NCBI RefSeq assembly: GCF_000025985.1
Contig: NC_003228.3
Location: forward strand, 4,402,001-4,466,000
From: Bacteroides fragilis NCTC 9343
GTDB taxonomy: Bacteria; Bacteroidota; Bacteroidia; Bacteroidales; Bacteroidaceae
DNA length: 64,000 nucleotides
Direction: 5' to 3'
Part shown: positions 22,709-32,110 of the stretch, piece by piece
Layout of the letters: every line of letters begins with the position of its first letter
Position numbering within the stretch: the first letter of the stretch is position 1
Notes under the pieces: model-generated
Database searches by the model: none
Told to the model about the DNA's origin: nothing
What the model saw: only the letters and a program-made list of their open reading frames with translations
Program-made: the position numbers and the translations under genes

Positions 22709-24745
22709 ATGAAATATGTAATAATACTTATCCTCTGCATCTGCTCCTCTCTGCAGATGCAGGGTGCACTTTCCGCCTTAAAAGGCGGAAAGTCTAACCT
22801 CGCCCTCCACCTCGACGGGAAAGATAATAACGTACGGACAGGTATGGGAATATTGGAACCTTCGTGGACACTGGAATCCTGGATTAAAGGGGATGATTGC
22901 CAATGGGATAGTCTCGAAGTGATCATCGGAGGAGGAGAATATAGTGAACTGAACTGGGTGGATTATCTGCCTTTGGTTGTGAAAGAAGGCAAGATTCACT
23001 CTAGCCGTGCCAATCTCTCATCACCCCAAACACTGGATGACCAATGGCATCACGTGGCACTGACCTGTGACGGAAAGCAAACCATCCTCTATCTTGACGG
23101 TAAACAAGTAGACAAAGCTGACACGGCGACAGCTATTCTTCCCGGAGCCATCGGAGTGCATGACGTATATTATACTTTCGGGGGATTAATCGACGAAGTA
23201 CGTGTCTGGCGCAGCGCACTTCCGGAGCAAACCATCCGTCGTTGGATGAACCGTCCGGTAGAAGCCACTCACCCGGCATTTAAATCTTTGTGGGGATATT
23301 ATAACTTCGATGACCTGAAAGATGAAACATCTGTCAATTGGGTAGGTAAAGGACATCAGGCTTATCACATCCGTAACGGACGTAACAAATACAACGAAAA
23401 AGCTCCACTGGCACATGCAGTCCCCAACGACAACCCTGCTTTTAAAGAGTTTGACGGAAACCAACAGTTGTTCAATGCCGTGATTATCCAAAGTGAATGG
23501 GATGCTGATCAGGGAAGTAAAAACGACCAGGCGCTAAAACTGAGGATTGCCGTACAAGGTTCCAAAAACCCACTGAAACTAACGGAACTGAAACTTGACT
23601 TCACCGGAACTACCGACCTTGCAGACATTGAGCAAATCCATATCTATTCTACCGGTAGTGAAGCACGTTCCACACAGCGCAAAGAGCTGTTCGGCAACGG
23701 ACATACTCCCGAACAGTCATTGACACTCCGTCCCACTCACGGAGAAGAGATTCTGCTGCAACCGGGCATCAACTATTTTCTTCTCACATTCGATGTCCGC
23801 TCCAAAGCAACTCCCGGACATACCTTATATGCCTCAGTACCTTTCTTCAAGTTGAACGGGAAAAAAATTATTCCCGAAACATCTGCCGAAGAAGTACGTA
23901 AACAAGTGACTTGCAACAACCAAACACAATCCAATATAGTAAAAGTACTCCAATGGAACATCTGGCACGGAGGTATCCATCTGGGTAACGAAGGCCAACA
24001 ACGAGTACTCGATCTGATTCGAAGCAGTCGTGCAGACGTTATCATGATGCAAGAAGCTTATGGCATCCAACAAATGCTGGCAGATTCGCTAGGATACCAC
24101 CTCAAGACACATTCTCTCAAAGATAACCTGGCCATGTATAGCCGTTTCCCATTGGAAGCAATCGCCTGGAGAGAACCTTTCAAATCGAATCCTGCCAAAA
24201 TCACCTTACCGAATGGTAAGCGGATAATGTTTGTTGACTGCTGGTTGCGCTATGCTTACCGCCCGGAATATACTAGCGGCTATGCTGAAAAAGGTCTCGA
24301 CCCCTCTGTATGGGTTGCAGAAGATTCCATATTGGCATTACCCGATATCCGAAACATCTATACCAAGGATATAGCCCCGAACCTTGAAACGGACATGCCA
24401 GTCATTGTCACCGGAGATTTTAACTCGTGCAGCCATCTTGACTGGACCGAACGGGCTAAACCATTACACCACGGATATGGTCCGGTAGCTTTCCCGGCCT
24501 CTCGTTATATGCTGGAGAATGGCTTCAAGGACAGCTTCCGCGAGAAGAATCCCGACGAAGTTGCTTATCAGGGAGGTACAGTTGCAGCCATTTACGGGCA
24601 AATGCAAATGTCCCGCATTGACTTCATTTATTATAAAGGAGGACTCAAAGTATTATCTTCCAAGATCGTACGTACTGCTCCTGAAATAGACTATGTATGG
24701 GCATCAGACCATGCAGCAGTACTGACCGTATTCGAAGTGGAATAA
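22709..24745 (+). CDS. LamG domain fused to endonuclease/exonuclease/phosphatase-family enzyme
   Basis: Secreted 678-aa enzyme. A signal peptide (residues 1-19) is followed by a LamG/concanavalin-A-like domain (about 28-180, with WTLESWIKGDD, LYLDGKQVD and the typical IDEVRVWRSALPEQTI), a beta-rich linker (about 250-395), and a C-terminal Mg-dependent EEP phosphodiesterase domain (about 410-678). Catalytic motifs are visible: LQWNIWHGG, VIMMQEAYG (metal-binding Glu), VIVTGDFNSCSHLDW (Asp/Asn), SRIDFIYY and WASDHAAVL (Asp-His). The fold is shared by DNases, sphingomyelinases and inositol phosphatases, so the substrate is open. As the last gene of the SusC/SusD operon it may release the imported ligand. 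Confidence 0.9.
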   Translation: MKYVIILILCICSSLQMQGALSALKGGKSNLALHLDGKDNNVRTGMGILEPSWTLESWIKGDDCQWDSLEVIIGGGEYSELNWVDYLPLVVKEGKIHSSRANLSSPQTLDDQWHHVALTCDGKQTILYLDGKQVDKADTATAILPGAIGVHDVYYTFGGLIDEVRVWRSALPEQTIRRWMNRPVEATHPAFKSLWGYYNFDDLKDETSVNWVGKGHQAYHIRNGRNKYNEKAPLAHAVPNDNPAFKEFDGNQQLFNAVIIQSEWDADQGSKNDQALKLRIAVQGSKNPLKLTELKLDFTGTTDLADIEQIHIYSTGSEARSTQRKELFGNGHTPEQSLTLRPTHGEEILLQPGINYFLLTFDVRSKATPGHTLYASVPFFKLNGKKIIPETSAEEVRKQVTCNNQTQSNIVKVLQWNIWHGGIHLGNEGQQRVLDLIRSSRADVIMMQEAYGIQQMLADSLGYHLKTHSLKDNLAMYSRFPLEAIAWREPFKSNPAKITLPNGKRIMFVDCWLRYAYRPEYTSGYAEKGLDPSVWVAEDSILALPDIRNIYTKDIAPNLETDMPVIVTGDFNSCSHLDWTERAKPLHHGYGPVAFPASRYMLENGFKDSFREKNPDEVAYQGGTVAAIYGQMQMSRIDFIYYKGGLKVLSSKIVRTAPEIDYVWASDHAAVLTVFEVE

Positions 24746-24752
24746 AAATAAC

Positions 24753-24815
24753 AGGCACGGATGTAGCCGAAAAACAGATATTTATAATCTTGTGAAATCC
24801 GCATCATCCGTGCCT
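24753..24815. terminator. Long stem-loop between convergent genes
   Basis: Perfect 11-base arms AGGCACGGATG (24753-24763) and CATCCGTGCCT (24805-24815) with a 41-base loop. It sits between two convergent genes (stops at 24745 and 24841), so it probably ends or stabilises one or both transcripts. Confidence 0.55.
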
Positions 24816-24840
24816 AATCTATCAGCATAAGAACACCATG

Positions 24841-27033
24841 CTACAAAATCACGCGTTTATAGGGTTCTTTCTGATAATCTTTTATCTTGATTTTCCACCA
24901 GTTCCAACTGCTTCCGTTAGTCGGCGAAATAATTCCCGCATCCGGATACTTGTTATAGAAATCAATCGTTTTTACCCTCTTGGGAAGTTTTGGAAACACA
25001 AGTGTCAGTAAAACAGAGCTCCCCTGACAACCTTCCACCCACAGCAATTTATTCATTTCAATGCCATGTGCTTCTTCCAGAACCGGATATTCATCACCAG
25101 TCTTGCAATCTACTATACACAATCCTTTATTGATGACTAACCAATTACGATCATAATGAATAGGTACACTCAAAACAACCAACGTCTTATCAGGCAAAGT
25201 TTCAATCTTCTGAATCTGCGTTCTTCCACCATTGTGACGAGAAGAAACAGACAGCTGATTCGCATTAAGAGTCACTTCTTCCAATTTATCAGAACGTAGA
25301 GGTCGTCCCTCTCTGTCATATTCGGCTTGACGGACAGCTGTCGGCTGAAAATTATCAACTTTCAGATTATCCAACGTCCATGCGCCTCCATTGGGCGGCG
25401 TCAATCCTTTCTCTTCCGGAAAACAATCCCGGATACTTACTGTCTTTACTTTCCGGTCAAGGGGAGGAAATACAAGAGTAAATTCCAACATTTGCCCTTC
25501 TTGCCCCACAACCCAATAAACCCGGTTTAACTCAATCCCACGGGTAACCGAACGAATACGGTAAACATCCTTCGAATCTTCGTCAACGATGGACAACCCC
25601 TTTTCAAATTGCAACCAATGCCTGTCAAAATGTATTGGAATAGCCAAAGTAACACGAGTATCTTCTTTAGACCGTTCAATGAACCGCACATATGCATTAT
25701 TTTTACGTGGAGCACGAGACAATACAACCTGATCAGCCCGTAAATCGATATCCACAGTATGATTTATGTTTTGCTCCTGTGAAAAAGTTCCATCCGAGCT
25801 CTCTGCCGAAAGTGTATCCAGAACCTTCGGTACAAAAATTGAGACTTGCGCAAGCGGCTGTCCGGCCCCGGATTGAACGATGTGAGCATCCCTTGATTGT
25901 ACATAGTGAACTATCTTTGGAGTATCCAGCAATAAAAAGTTTTTCTCATTACCGGCACTGTCTACTGTTACTTCGGGTAATACGACTTTCGGAGTTTCTG
26001 CCTTTATCGTCACAGATACCATTGGCAATACGGGTTCGACCAGCACCGGATTTTCCGTAAAAGAGAATAAAGCCAGTACACCTATACATAAAGGAAGCAA
26101 CGCTATCTTGCGTACCCCTGCCAAACGTTCTTTATATTGATGTTTCATCATGATAAATCGTTTTTTAATTAATGAATTATGAAAACCATTTGCAACCTTC
26201 GGGCTGTATCCCATCAACTCTTCGAATAAGATGCTTTGATATTCAAATAATTCAATCTCGCCGGAAAGCAAACAACGATCCACCTGAAATTCATGGAGGG
26301 CTCGCAGTTCACGTTTTACCAGCCAGACAAACGGATTAAACCAACATAAAATAGACAAACCTTCAATAAATAAAGTGTCCCGATAGTGATGATTACGAAT
26401 ATGCGCCTTTTCATGAAGCAGAACTACACGCAACACTTCGCCTTCTAATTTCCGGTTGATAAAAATCATCCGGTAGAACGAGAACGGCGAAACGACCTCA
26501 TTGTTACGTACGATGCAAATCCCATCGGCATCCGTAGTACAAGTTCCCCAACGCTTTAAACGCCAGATCCGCACCATTTCGACCAATAAATGCACCAAAA
26601 GGATAAATACTCCCGAACCGTATACGATCCAGGCTATTTGCCAATAATTCCACGAAACATAAAAAGGTTCTTCGACTATTTCTTCTTCCGTCTGATGCGT
26701 GACAGCTTCATTCACATCCGTCAGCATTGCTGTTGCAAGCGTATCCGGTTGTATCCCATTATTATCTATTTGCATCAAAGAAACTTTATCCGTTTGCGCT
26801 TCCTGCGCCACCACTATTTGTTCCATTTTTACCGGTTTCACCACCTCTACCGGGTAAACCGGAATACGTAACACCGATACTGCCCCGGCCAACAACACCG
26901 AAAACAGCAAATAATTCCGGCATTGGTTGAAGGGTGCTTTACGATCGAACAACAAGTAATAACACAGCCATAACACAAATGAAGCTCCTATGAAACGAAG
27001 AATAGCCCATTCGCTATAATCAAAATCGATCAT
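24841..27033 (-). CDS. M56 (BlaR1/MecR1-like) sensor metalloprotease with duplicated C-terminal domain
   Basis: Membrane sensor-protease paired with the BlaI-like repressor upstream (3-base gap). The N-terminal part has membrane helices (about 10-28, 40-55, 133-152), the zinc motif HEKAH at residues 207-211 and FNPFVWLVKRELRALHEFQVD. Another helix lies at about 310-330. The C-terminal 300 residues hold two copies of one domain (about 430-575 and 585-722): compare IPIHFDRHW, FTLVFPPL, LTPPNGGAW with VPIHYDRNW, LTLVFPKL, ISPTNGSSW. There is no penicillin-binding sensor domain, so the signal is not necessarily a beta-lactam. A related single domain occurs in the protein at 48848-50749. Confidence 0.88.
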   Translation of the reverse strand: MIDFDYSEWAILRFIGASFVLWLCYYLLFDRKAPFNQCRNYLLFSVLLAGAVSVLRIPVYPVEVVKPVKMEQIVVAQEAQTDKVSLMQIDNNGIQPDTLATAMLTDVNEAVTHQTEEEIVEEPFYVSWNYWQIAWIVYGSGVFILLVHLLVEMVRIWRLKRWGTCTTDADGICIVRNNEVVSPFSFYRMIFINRKLEGEVLRVVLLHEKAHIRNHHYRDTLFIEGLSILCWFNPFVWLVKRELRALHEFQVDRCLLSGEIELFEYQSILFEELMGYSPKVANGFHNSLIKKRFIMMKHQYKERLAGVRKIALLPLCIGVLALFSFTENPVLVEPVLPMVSVTIKAETPKVVLPEVTVDSAGNEKNFLLLDTPKIVHYVQSRDAHIVQSGAGQPLAQVSIFVPKVLDTLSAESSDGTFSQEQNINHTVDIDLRADQVVLSRAPRKNNAYVRFIERSKEDTRVTLAIPIHFDRHWLQFEKGLSIVDEDSKDVYRIRSVTRGIELNRVYWVVGQEGQMLEFTLVFPPLDRKVKTVSIRDCFPEEKGLTPPNGGAWTLDNLKVDNFQPTAVRQAEYDREGRPLRSDKLEEVTLNANQLSVSSRHNGGRTQIQKIETLPDKTLVVLSVPIHYDRNWLVINKGLCIVDCKTGDEYPVLEEAHGIEMNKLLWVEGCQGSSVLLTLVFPKLPKRVKTIDFYNKYPDAGIISPTNGSSWNWWKIKIKDYQKEPYKRVIL

Positions 27034-27036
27034 ACC

Positions 27037-27411
27037 TTATTCTTTTTTGTTTTCCTTCAGCATTTCAATCAGTTCGTCGATTTCCTGCACCGACATTTTC
27101 TCTTTTTTGGTAAAGAACGAAACCATTGCTTTCACCGAACCGCTAAAAAAGTTGTCCACAACCCGATTCATAAAACGATTGGTATAACTCTCTTTTGAAA
27201 CCAACGGATAATATTGATAATTCTTTCCGAAACTACGATAAGCTACAAAACCTTTGTTTTGCAACACACGCAACACGGTAGAAACTGTATTATACGCCGG
27301 ACGTGGTTCTTCCAGCTCCTGCAAGATTTCATTCACAAAAGCATTTTCTTTCTGCCAAAGCACCTGCATGATCTGGAGTTCTGCTTTTGTCAATTCTTTC
27401 TGTTCATTCAT
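27037..27411 (-). CDS. BlaI/MecI-family transcriptional repressor
   Basis: 124-aa winged-helix repressor (LTKAELQIMQVLWQKENAF, then PAYNTVSTVLRVLQNKGFV as recognition region) with a C-terminal dimerisation part (SFFTKKEKMSVQEIDELIEM). The cleavage site used by M56 proteases in this family lies between the two parts. It is cotranscribed with the M56 sensor gene and probably represses its own promoter, where a perfect inverted repeat overlies the -33 region (27488-27521). Its regulon beyond this operon is unknown. A second family member is at 46686-47051. Confidence 0.93.
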   Translation of the reverse strand: MNEQKELTKAELQIMQVLWQKENAFVNEILQELEEPRPAYNTVSTVLRVLQNKGFVAYRSFGKNYQYYPLVSKESYTNRFMNRVVDNFFSGSVKAMVSFFTKKEKMSVQEIDELIEMLKENKKE

Positions 27412-27477
27412 ACCAAGTAATTTTAGATTATACTTCTATTCATCAAGTATTTGGGATACAACCTGAATGGAATGACA

Positions 27478-27485
27478 CAAATATA
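27478..27485 (-). promoter_or_regulatory. -7 element of the BlaI/M56 operon
   Basis: Reads TATATTTG on the minus strand, 67 bases before the repressor start. The inverted repeat begins 2 bases upstream of it. Confidence 0.6.
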
Positions 27486-27487
27486 TA

Positions 27488-27521
27488 ACTATAAATATAG
27501 ATATAGAACTATATTTATAGT
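27488..27521. promoter_or_regulatory. Probable BlaI-type operator (13-bp inverted repeat)
   Basis: ACTATAAATATAG (27488-27500) and its exact reverse complement CTATATTTATAGT (27509-27521) are separated by 8 bases. The repeat covers the interval upstream of the -7 box, including the -33 position, as expected for a repressor-binding site. That the BlaI-like protein binds it is inferred from position. Confidence 0.65.
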
Positions 27522-27568
27522 ATTTCACATATAAAAGTCATATTTAATAAAACATTCACATATAAGAA

Positions 27569-27595
27569 GAGGCCGCCTTTAAATAAGACGACCTC
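27569..27595 (-). terminator. Terminator hairpin after the tricorn-like gene
   Basis: GAGGCCGCC (27569-27577) pairs with GACGACCTC (27587-27595) through two G-U pairs in the minus-strand RNA, about 30 bases beyond the stop at 27626. The U-run is weak. Confidence 0.5.
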
Positions 27596-27625
27596 TCAGT
27601 TCAAATATACAATATAGTTAAATCA

Positions 27626-30600
27626 TTATTTCTTTGGCAGTTCTTTCAATAAACAATCTACTGCAGCTTTCAATTGTGCATCTTCACCCTTCAACGAAGC
27701 GGCAGGCTCGTTATAGATCAACACATCCGGTTCAAGTGTATGGTTTTCCAGATAATTACCCTGCATATCCATACAACCTACCTGCGGAATGCCAAATACA
27801 AGACTCGGATCGATCTGACGTTCCCACCACACAGCTGTCATAGTTCCGGCCACCGGAGTACCTACAAGTTTGCCGATACCTAATGTTTTGTAAACATATG
27901 GAGTACCATGTGCATTACTATAGTTATCTTCACAAACCAGCATACACGAGGGCTTCAGCCATTTATTGAACGGATCGCTACCAATATACTGTCCGCGGGG
28001 AACAAAACGCTGATATTCTTTTCCACTCAGAAGCGTCACCACATCATCGTGCAACCAACCACCTCCATTATGACGGACATCTACGACTACAGCTTCTTTA
28101 TTACGGTAGCGTCCCAATAATTCAGAATACATCTTACGGAAACTTTGGCTGTCCATACCTTTAATATGCACATATCCCAAACGGCCACCCGACAATTCTT
28201 CTACTTTCTTGCGATTACGTTCTACCCAACGTTTATACAATAATTCACGCTGCGCGCCATAACTGATTGCTTTCACAGTCTCTTCAAAACGCTTCTTTGT
28301 AGCAGGATCATAGACAGAGAGCAGCACCTTGCGTCCTACTTTCCCCTCAAATAACGGGAAATAGTCTTCACCTTTCTTAATAAGAGTACCGTCCACTTTC
28401 TCGATAATGCAACCCGGCTTCACATCCGTCTTTTTCAATGTAAAGGGACCTTGCTCGATAATTTCTTTTATTTTTAACCCATCACCGTTATATGTATCGT
28501 CATAAAATACACCCAGTGCTGCTGTTGCCAATGCACCTCCTGCACCGGAATAACGGGCTCCGGTATGTGAAGCGTTCAACTCACCAAGCATCTCACTCAG
28601 CAGTTCGGCAAAATCGTAGTTATTATTGATATATGGCAAGAACTTTTCATAGCTCTTCTTATACAAAGGCCAATCTACCCCTTGCAGATCTTTCACATAG
28701 AACTTATCATCGACCTGCTGCCACACATGATCGAAAATATAAGCACGTTCGCCACCCGGCTGATAATCAAAGAAAGATTCAAATGCAATCGGTGTTGTTT
28801 TACTACCGGCTATCTCAATTTTCTTCATACCCCCACCGGTACACATAAAGATGTTCTCACCTTTTTTATCGGGCAATAACGAACCGCCTCCAACACCTTT
28901 CAACAGAATCTTGGTAGAATTCTCTTTCAGATCATGTTCCCACAAATCATAACCGCTTTCAAAAGCTGCCAGATAATAGAGTTTATCACCTTTCGGTGTC
29001 AATACAGCATCACCCATGAAAGAAGAATTGACGGTCAGGCGTACAATACGGTCAAACCGATTGTCGAGATCGAACTTCAAAGGTTTCACCTCTTCTTTCT
29101 TTTCTTCATCCCCATCTTTCTTGTTTTTCTCTTTGGCGTCTTTTTTCTTATCGTCTTTTTTATTCTCTTTCTTTTTCTTTTCTGCTTTTTCTTTCTCGGC
29201 CTTTTCAGCTTTCTCTGCCTCTTCAAGCAAAGCAAGATCTTCCTTATTCATGCGGAAACGGTCGTAAGCATCTACATCGAAGAACATAATGTAAGCATCG
29301 TACTGAGCGCCCCAACTACCATGACTGCGATAGCCTGCACGGTCACTGAACCACACCATTGCTTTACCACCCAACACCCATTTTGCATTTCCATCCGAAT
29401 ATCCACTCTCGGTCAGATTGTGCATTTCTCCTTTACCATCGGCATTCAGAAGCACAATGTCTTTATTATTCCAACCACCGATACCTATAAATTCAGAAAG
29501 AATCCATTTACTATCGGGACTCCACTCAAACCACTGATCACCATCACTATAAGAATACTGATATTGTGCATCCATCACAGTACGTACCTTCTTAGTCTTA
29601 AGATTGATGACGCGGATTGCCGTACGATTTTCAAGAAATGCGATTTCTTTTCCGTCCGGACTATACTTCGGATTGAATGAAGCGATATCCGAATTAGTCA
29701 GACGTTCTTCTTTCAATTCCGTAGCATAAGTGAACTGTTTTTCGTCTTTCCGTACGATAGTCGAAGTATAGAGTTGCCAGAGTCCGCCACGTTCCGAAGC
29801 ATACACCAGAGTGCGCCCATCGGGTGCAAAATCAATACCCCGTTCCTGGCAAGGTGTGTTCGTAACCTGTTTAGTAGTCTTATATTCCACCGAAGTGACA
29901 TACACATCTCCTCTCAGAATAAAAGCAACTTCCTTACCATCCGGAGAAACAGCCATCTCGGTAGCCCCACTGGTCTTAATCTGGCGAATCAGGTCTTTAT
30001 CATTTCTATCGGATAGAATCTTTACAGAAACTTTCTGCGGTTTACCGCCGGGAGCCAACGTATAGATCTCACCATCGAAACCATAACAAAGGTTACCGTT
30101 GGAAGCCATACTGAGAAAGCGCACCGGATGTTGCTTGTGGTGAGTCACTTGCTTGGATGTATCCGAACCGGGAGTACGCTGGTAAACATTAAACGTTCCA
30201 TTCTCTTCACTCAGATAGTAGAATGATTTTCCGTCCGGTGCCCACACCGGTTCACGGTCTTCACCAATGAAAGTAGTCTGTTTTTCGTAGCGCGGAGTCT
30301 GTCCCGGCCGGAGCATCCAGATATCACGGGCAATCGGTGACTTCTGATGCTTGCGCCAGTAATCTTCGTATCCTTTCTTGTCCTGATAAAGAATTGTTCC
30401 TTCTTTATTTATAGAAATACATTCCATCGGCATGGACGAGAACATTACAGGACGTCCGCCCGAAACCGGAATCTGATATATCTGCTGAAATTGTCCGTTT
30501 GAAGGGAATCCGGCATCTTCGGTAGAAGGCATGATATCGGCAGTAAATAAAATATGTCCGGCATCAGTAAAAGCAACCGGAGTTTCGCCCCCCGAAAAAG

Positions 30601-30913
30601 TTGTCAAACGGCGAGGCTCTCCACCGTCTTTCGACACAATAAATACGTCCATACTTCCCATGCGGTCGGAAGCAAAAGCAATCTGCTTACTATCAGGACT
30701 CCAAATCGGTGTCGTATCAAAAGCTGGATTGGTAGTGATTTGCGTAGCCTTGCCACCGGATACGGGTACTGTAAAAATGTCACCTTTGTAGGTGAATGCA
30801 ATGGTAGTTCCATCGGGAGAGATAGCACAATGACGCATCCACAACGGATTCTCTTGTGCCCAAAGTGCTCCGGCAAACAGAAGGGCCACAGCACTCATGA
30901 AGAGTTTTTTCAT
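27626..30913 (-). CDS. Tricorn-like S41 peptidase
   Basis: Exported 1095-aa protease related to archaeal tricorn. A signal peptide (1-19) is followed by two WD40/beta-propeller-like regions (repeated SPDGT, SPDSKQIAFASDR, APDGRTLVYASERG, SPDGKEIAFL across about 25-520), a Lys/Glu-rich linker (about 560-620), a PDZ domain (about 805-880, with KPGCIIEKVDGTLIKKGEDY) and a C-terminal S41 domain (GRLGYVHIKGM, VVVDVRHNGGGWL). The probable catalytic serine is in CEDNYSNAHGTPYVYK near residue 1005. In Bacteroides such proteins are periplasmic or membrane-associated; a role in peptide breakdown is inferred. Transcribed alone, with mdh upstream on the same strand. Confidence 0.92.
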   Translation of the reverse strand: MKKLFMSAVALLFAGALWAQENPLWMRHCAISPDGTTIAFTYKGDIFTVPVSGGKATQITTNPAFDTTPIWSPDSKQIAFASDRMGSMDVFIVSKDGGEPRRLTTFSGGETPVAFTDAGHILFTADIMPSTEDAGFPSNGQFQQIYQIPVSGGRPVMFSSMPMECISINKEGTILYQDKKGYEDYWRKHQKSPIARDIWMLRPGQTPRYEKQTTFIGEDREPVWAPDGKSFYYLSEENGTFNVYQRTPGSDTSKQVTHHKQHPVRFLSMASNGNLCYGFDGEIYTLAPGGKPQKVSVKILSDRNDKDLIRQIKTSGATEMAVSPDGKEVAFILRGDVYVTSVEYKTTKQVTNTPCQERGIDFAPDGRTLVYASERGGLWQLYTSTIVRKDEKQFTYATELKEERLTNSDIASFNPKYSPDGKEIAFLENRTAIRVINLKTKKVRTVMDAQYQYSYSDGDQWFEWSPDSKWILSEFIGIGGWNNKDIVLLNADGKGEMHNLTESGYSDGNAKWVLGGKAMVWFSDRAGYRSHGSWGAQYDAYIMFFDVDAYDRFRMNKEDLALLEEAEKAEKAEKEKAEKKKKENKKDDKKKDAKEKNKKDGDEEKKEEVKPLKFDLDNRFDRIVRLTVNSSFMGDAVLTPKGDKLYYLAAFESGYDLWEHDLKENSTKILLKGVGGGSLLPDKKGENIFMCTGGGMKKIEIAGSKTTPIAFESFFDYQPGGERAYIFDHVWQQVDDKFYVKDLQGVDWPLYKKSYEKFLPYINNNYDFAELLSEMLGELNASHTGARYSGAGGALATAALGVFYDDTYNGDGLKIKEIIEQGPFTLKKTDVKPGCIIEKVDGTLIKKGEDYFPLFEGKVGRKVLLSVYDPATKKRFEETVKAISYGAQRELLYKRWVERNRKKVEELSGGRLGYVHIKGMDSQSFRKMYSELLGRYRNKEAVVVDVRHNGGGWLHDDVVTLLSGKEYQRFVPRGQYIGSDPFNKWLKPSCMLVCEDNYSNAHGTPYVYKTLGIGKLVGTPVAGTMTAVWWERQIDPSLVFGIPQVGCMDMQGNYLENHTLEPDVLIYNEPAASLKGEDAQLKAAVDCLLKELPKK

Positions 30914-30933
30914 TTTGTATTATTTAAGCATAT

Positions 30934-30983
30934 TAAAAAAAGCAAGACCCCACAGCCCTTGTAAAAAGAGTTGTGAGGCCTGC
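30934..30983 (-). terminator. Probable mdh terminator
   Basis: An imperfect stem between about 30942-30954 and 30972-30983 is followed on the minus strand by a run of seven T (30934-30940). It lies about 35-85 bases beyond the mdh stop. Confidence 0.6.
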
Positions 30984-31019
30984 ATATTCTATTTTCAGAT
31001 TAAAAATCCGGCATTCAGA

Positions 31020-31961
31020 TTAGAGAGCGCCAACTTCTTTCAAAGCAGCATTTGTTTTGTGAACAGCAGCGGCACTGGCAGCAAATTTAGCTTTTTCATC
31101 AGCATTCAGTTCCAGTTCAACGATTTTTTCGATACCGTTTTTACCCAGAATTACAGGAACACCGATGCAAAGATCAGATTCGCCATATTCGCCTTCAAGC
31201 ATTACTGAGCAAGGAACCATCTTTTTCTGGTTGTGGATGATAGATTCTACTACATAAGCTCCTGCTGCACCCGGTGCATACCATGCAGAAGTACCCAGCA
31301 ACTTAGTCAGAGTAGCACCACCTACCATAGTAGAAGCAACTACTTCGTTCAGTTTTTCTTCGCTCAGCAATGTGCTAACCGGCTGTCCTTTGTAAGTAGC
31401 CAGACGAGCCAACGGAATCATAGTAGTATCACCGTGACCACCGATCACCATACCTTCTACTTCGTTTGCGTTGCAACCTAAAGCCTGAGACAAGAAATAT
31501 TTGAAACGTGAGCTATCCAAAGCACCGCCCATACCGATTACACGGTTTTTCGGCAATCCGAGTGATTTCAATGCCAAGTAAGTCATTGTATCCATCGGGT
31601 TAGAGATAACTACGATGATTGCGTTCGGAGAGTATTTCAAAAGATTTTCTGCTACTGATTTTACGATACCAGCATTTACACCGATCAGTTCTTCACGAGT
31701 CATGCCCGGTTTACGAGGAATACCAGAAGTGATCACAACCACGTCAGAGTTAGCAGTTTGAGCATAATCATTTGTGCAACCAACGATTGTTGTGTCGAAA
31801 CCCAACAACTGAGCAGTCTGCATCATATCCATTGCTTTACCTTCTGAAACGCCTTCTTTTACGTCCAGCATTACTACTTCGTCTGCCACTTCATTGAAGG
31901 CCAGTACATTTGCACATGTAGCACCTACGTTACCTGCGCCTACTACGGTTACTTTTGACAT
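31020..31961 (-). CDS. mdh: Malate dehydrogenase
   Basis: NAD-dependent interconversion of malate and oxaloacetate. In Bacteroides this works in the reductive branch from oxaloacetate to fumarate and succinate. The 313-aa protein has the Rossmann motif VVGAGNVGATCANVLA at the N-terminus, the substrate loop with ITSGIPRKPGMTREEL near residue 80, GVNAGIVKSVAENL, VISNPMDTMTYLA and the catalytic histidine in GMVIGGHGDTTMIP near residue 175. It is the LDH-like bacterial type. Transcribed alone from a -7 box at 32015-32022, with a U-tract terminator downstream. Confidence 0.97.
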   Translation of the reverse strand: MSKVTVVGAGNVGATCANVLAFNEVADEVVMLDVKEGVSEGKAMDMMQTAQLLGFDTTIVGCTNDYAQTANSDVVVITSGIPRKPGMTREELIGVNAGIVKSVAENLLKYSPNAIIVVISNPMDTMTYLALKSLGLPKNRVIGMGGALDSSRFKYFLSQALGCNANEVEGMVIGGHGDTTMIPLARLATYKGQPVSTLLSEEKLNEVVASTMVGGATLTKLLGTSAWYAPGAAGAYVVESIIHNQKKMVPCSVMLEGEYGESDLCIGVPVILGKNGIEKIVELELNADEKAKFAASAAAVHKTNAALKEVGAL

Positions 31962-32014
31962 AATACTTATATTTTAATAAAGTTGATAATTAGTTCGTAT
32001 CGTTTTCGTGACGA

Positions 32015-32022
32015 CAAAAGTA
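32015..32022 (-). promoter_or_regulatory. -7 element of mdh
   Basis: Reads TACTTTTG on the minus strand. TTTC, one change from the -33 TTTG, lies 20 bases upstream. About 54 bases before the mdh start. Confidence 0.55.
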
Positions 32023-32110
32023 CAACGATAATCGAAATTAAAGAAATTTTTCCATAATAATTTTAGTTAAAGAAAAGTGAATAGACTGTGTTACTCTGTA
32101 TTGAAATGAT

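Noticed and set aside
29016-29267. Open frame antisense to the Lys/Glu-rich linker of the tricorn-like gene
   Set aside because: Shadow of the linker codons; Phe/Ser repeats only.
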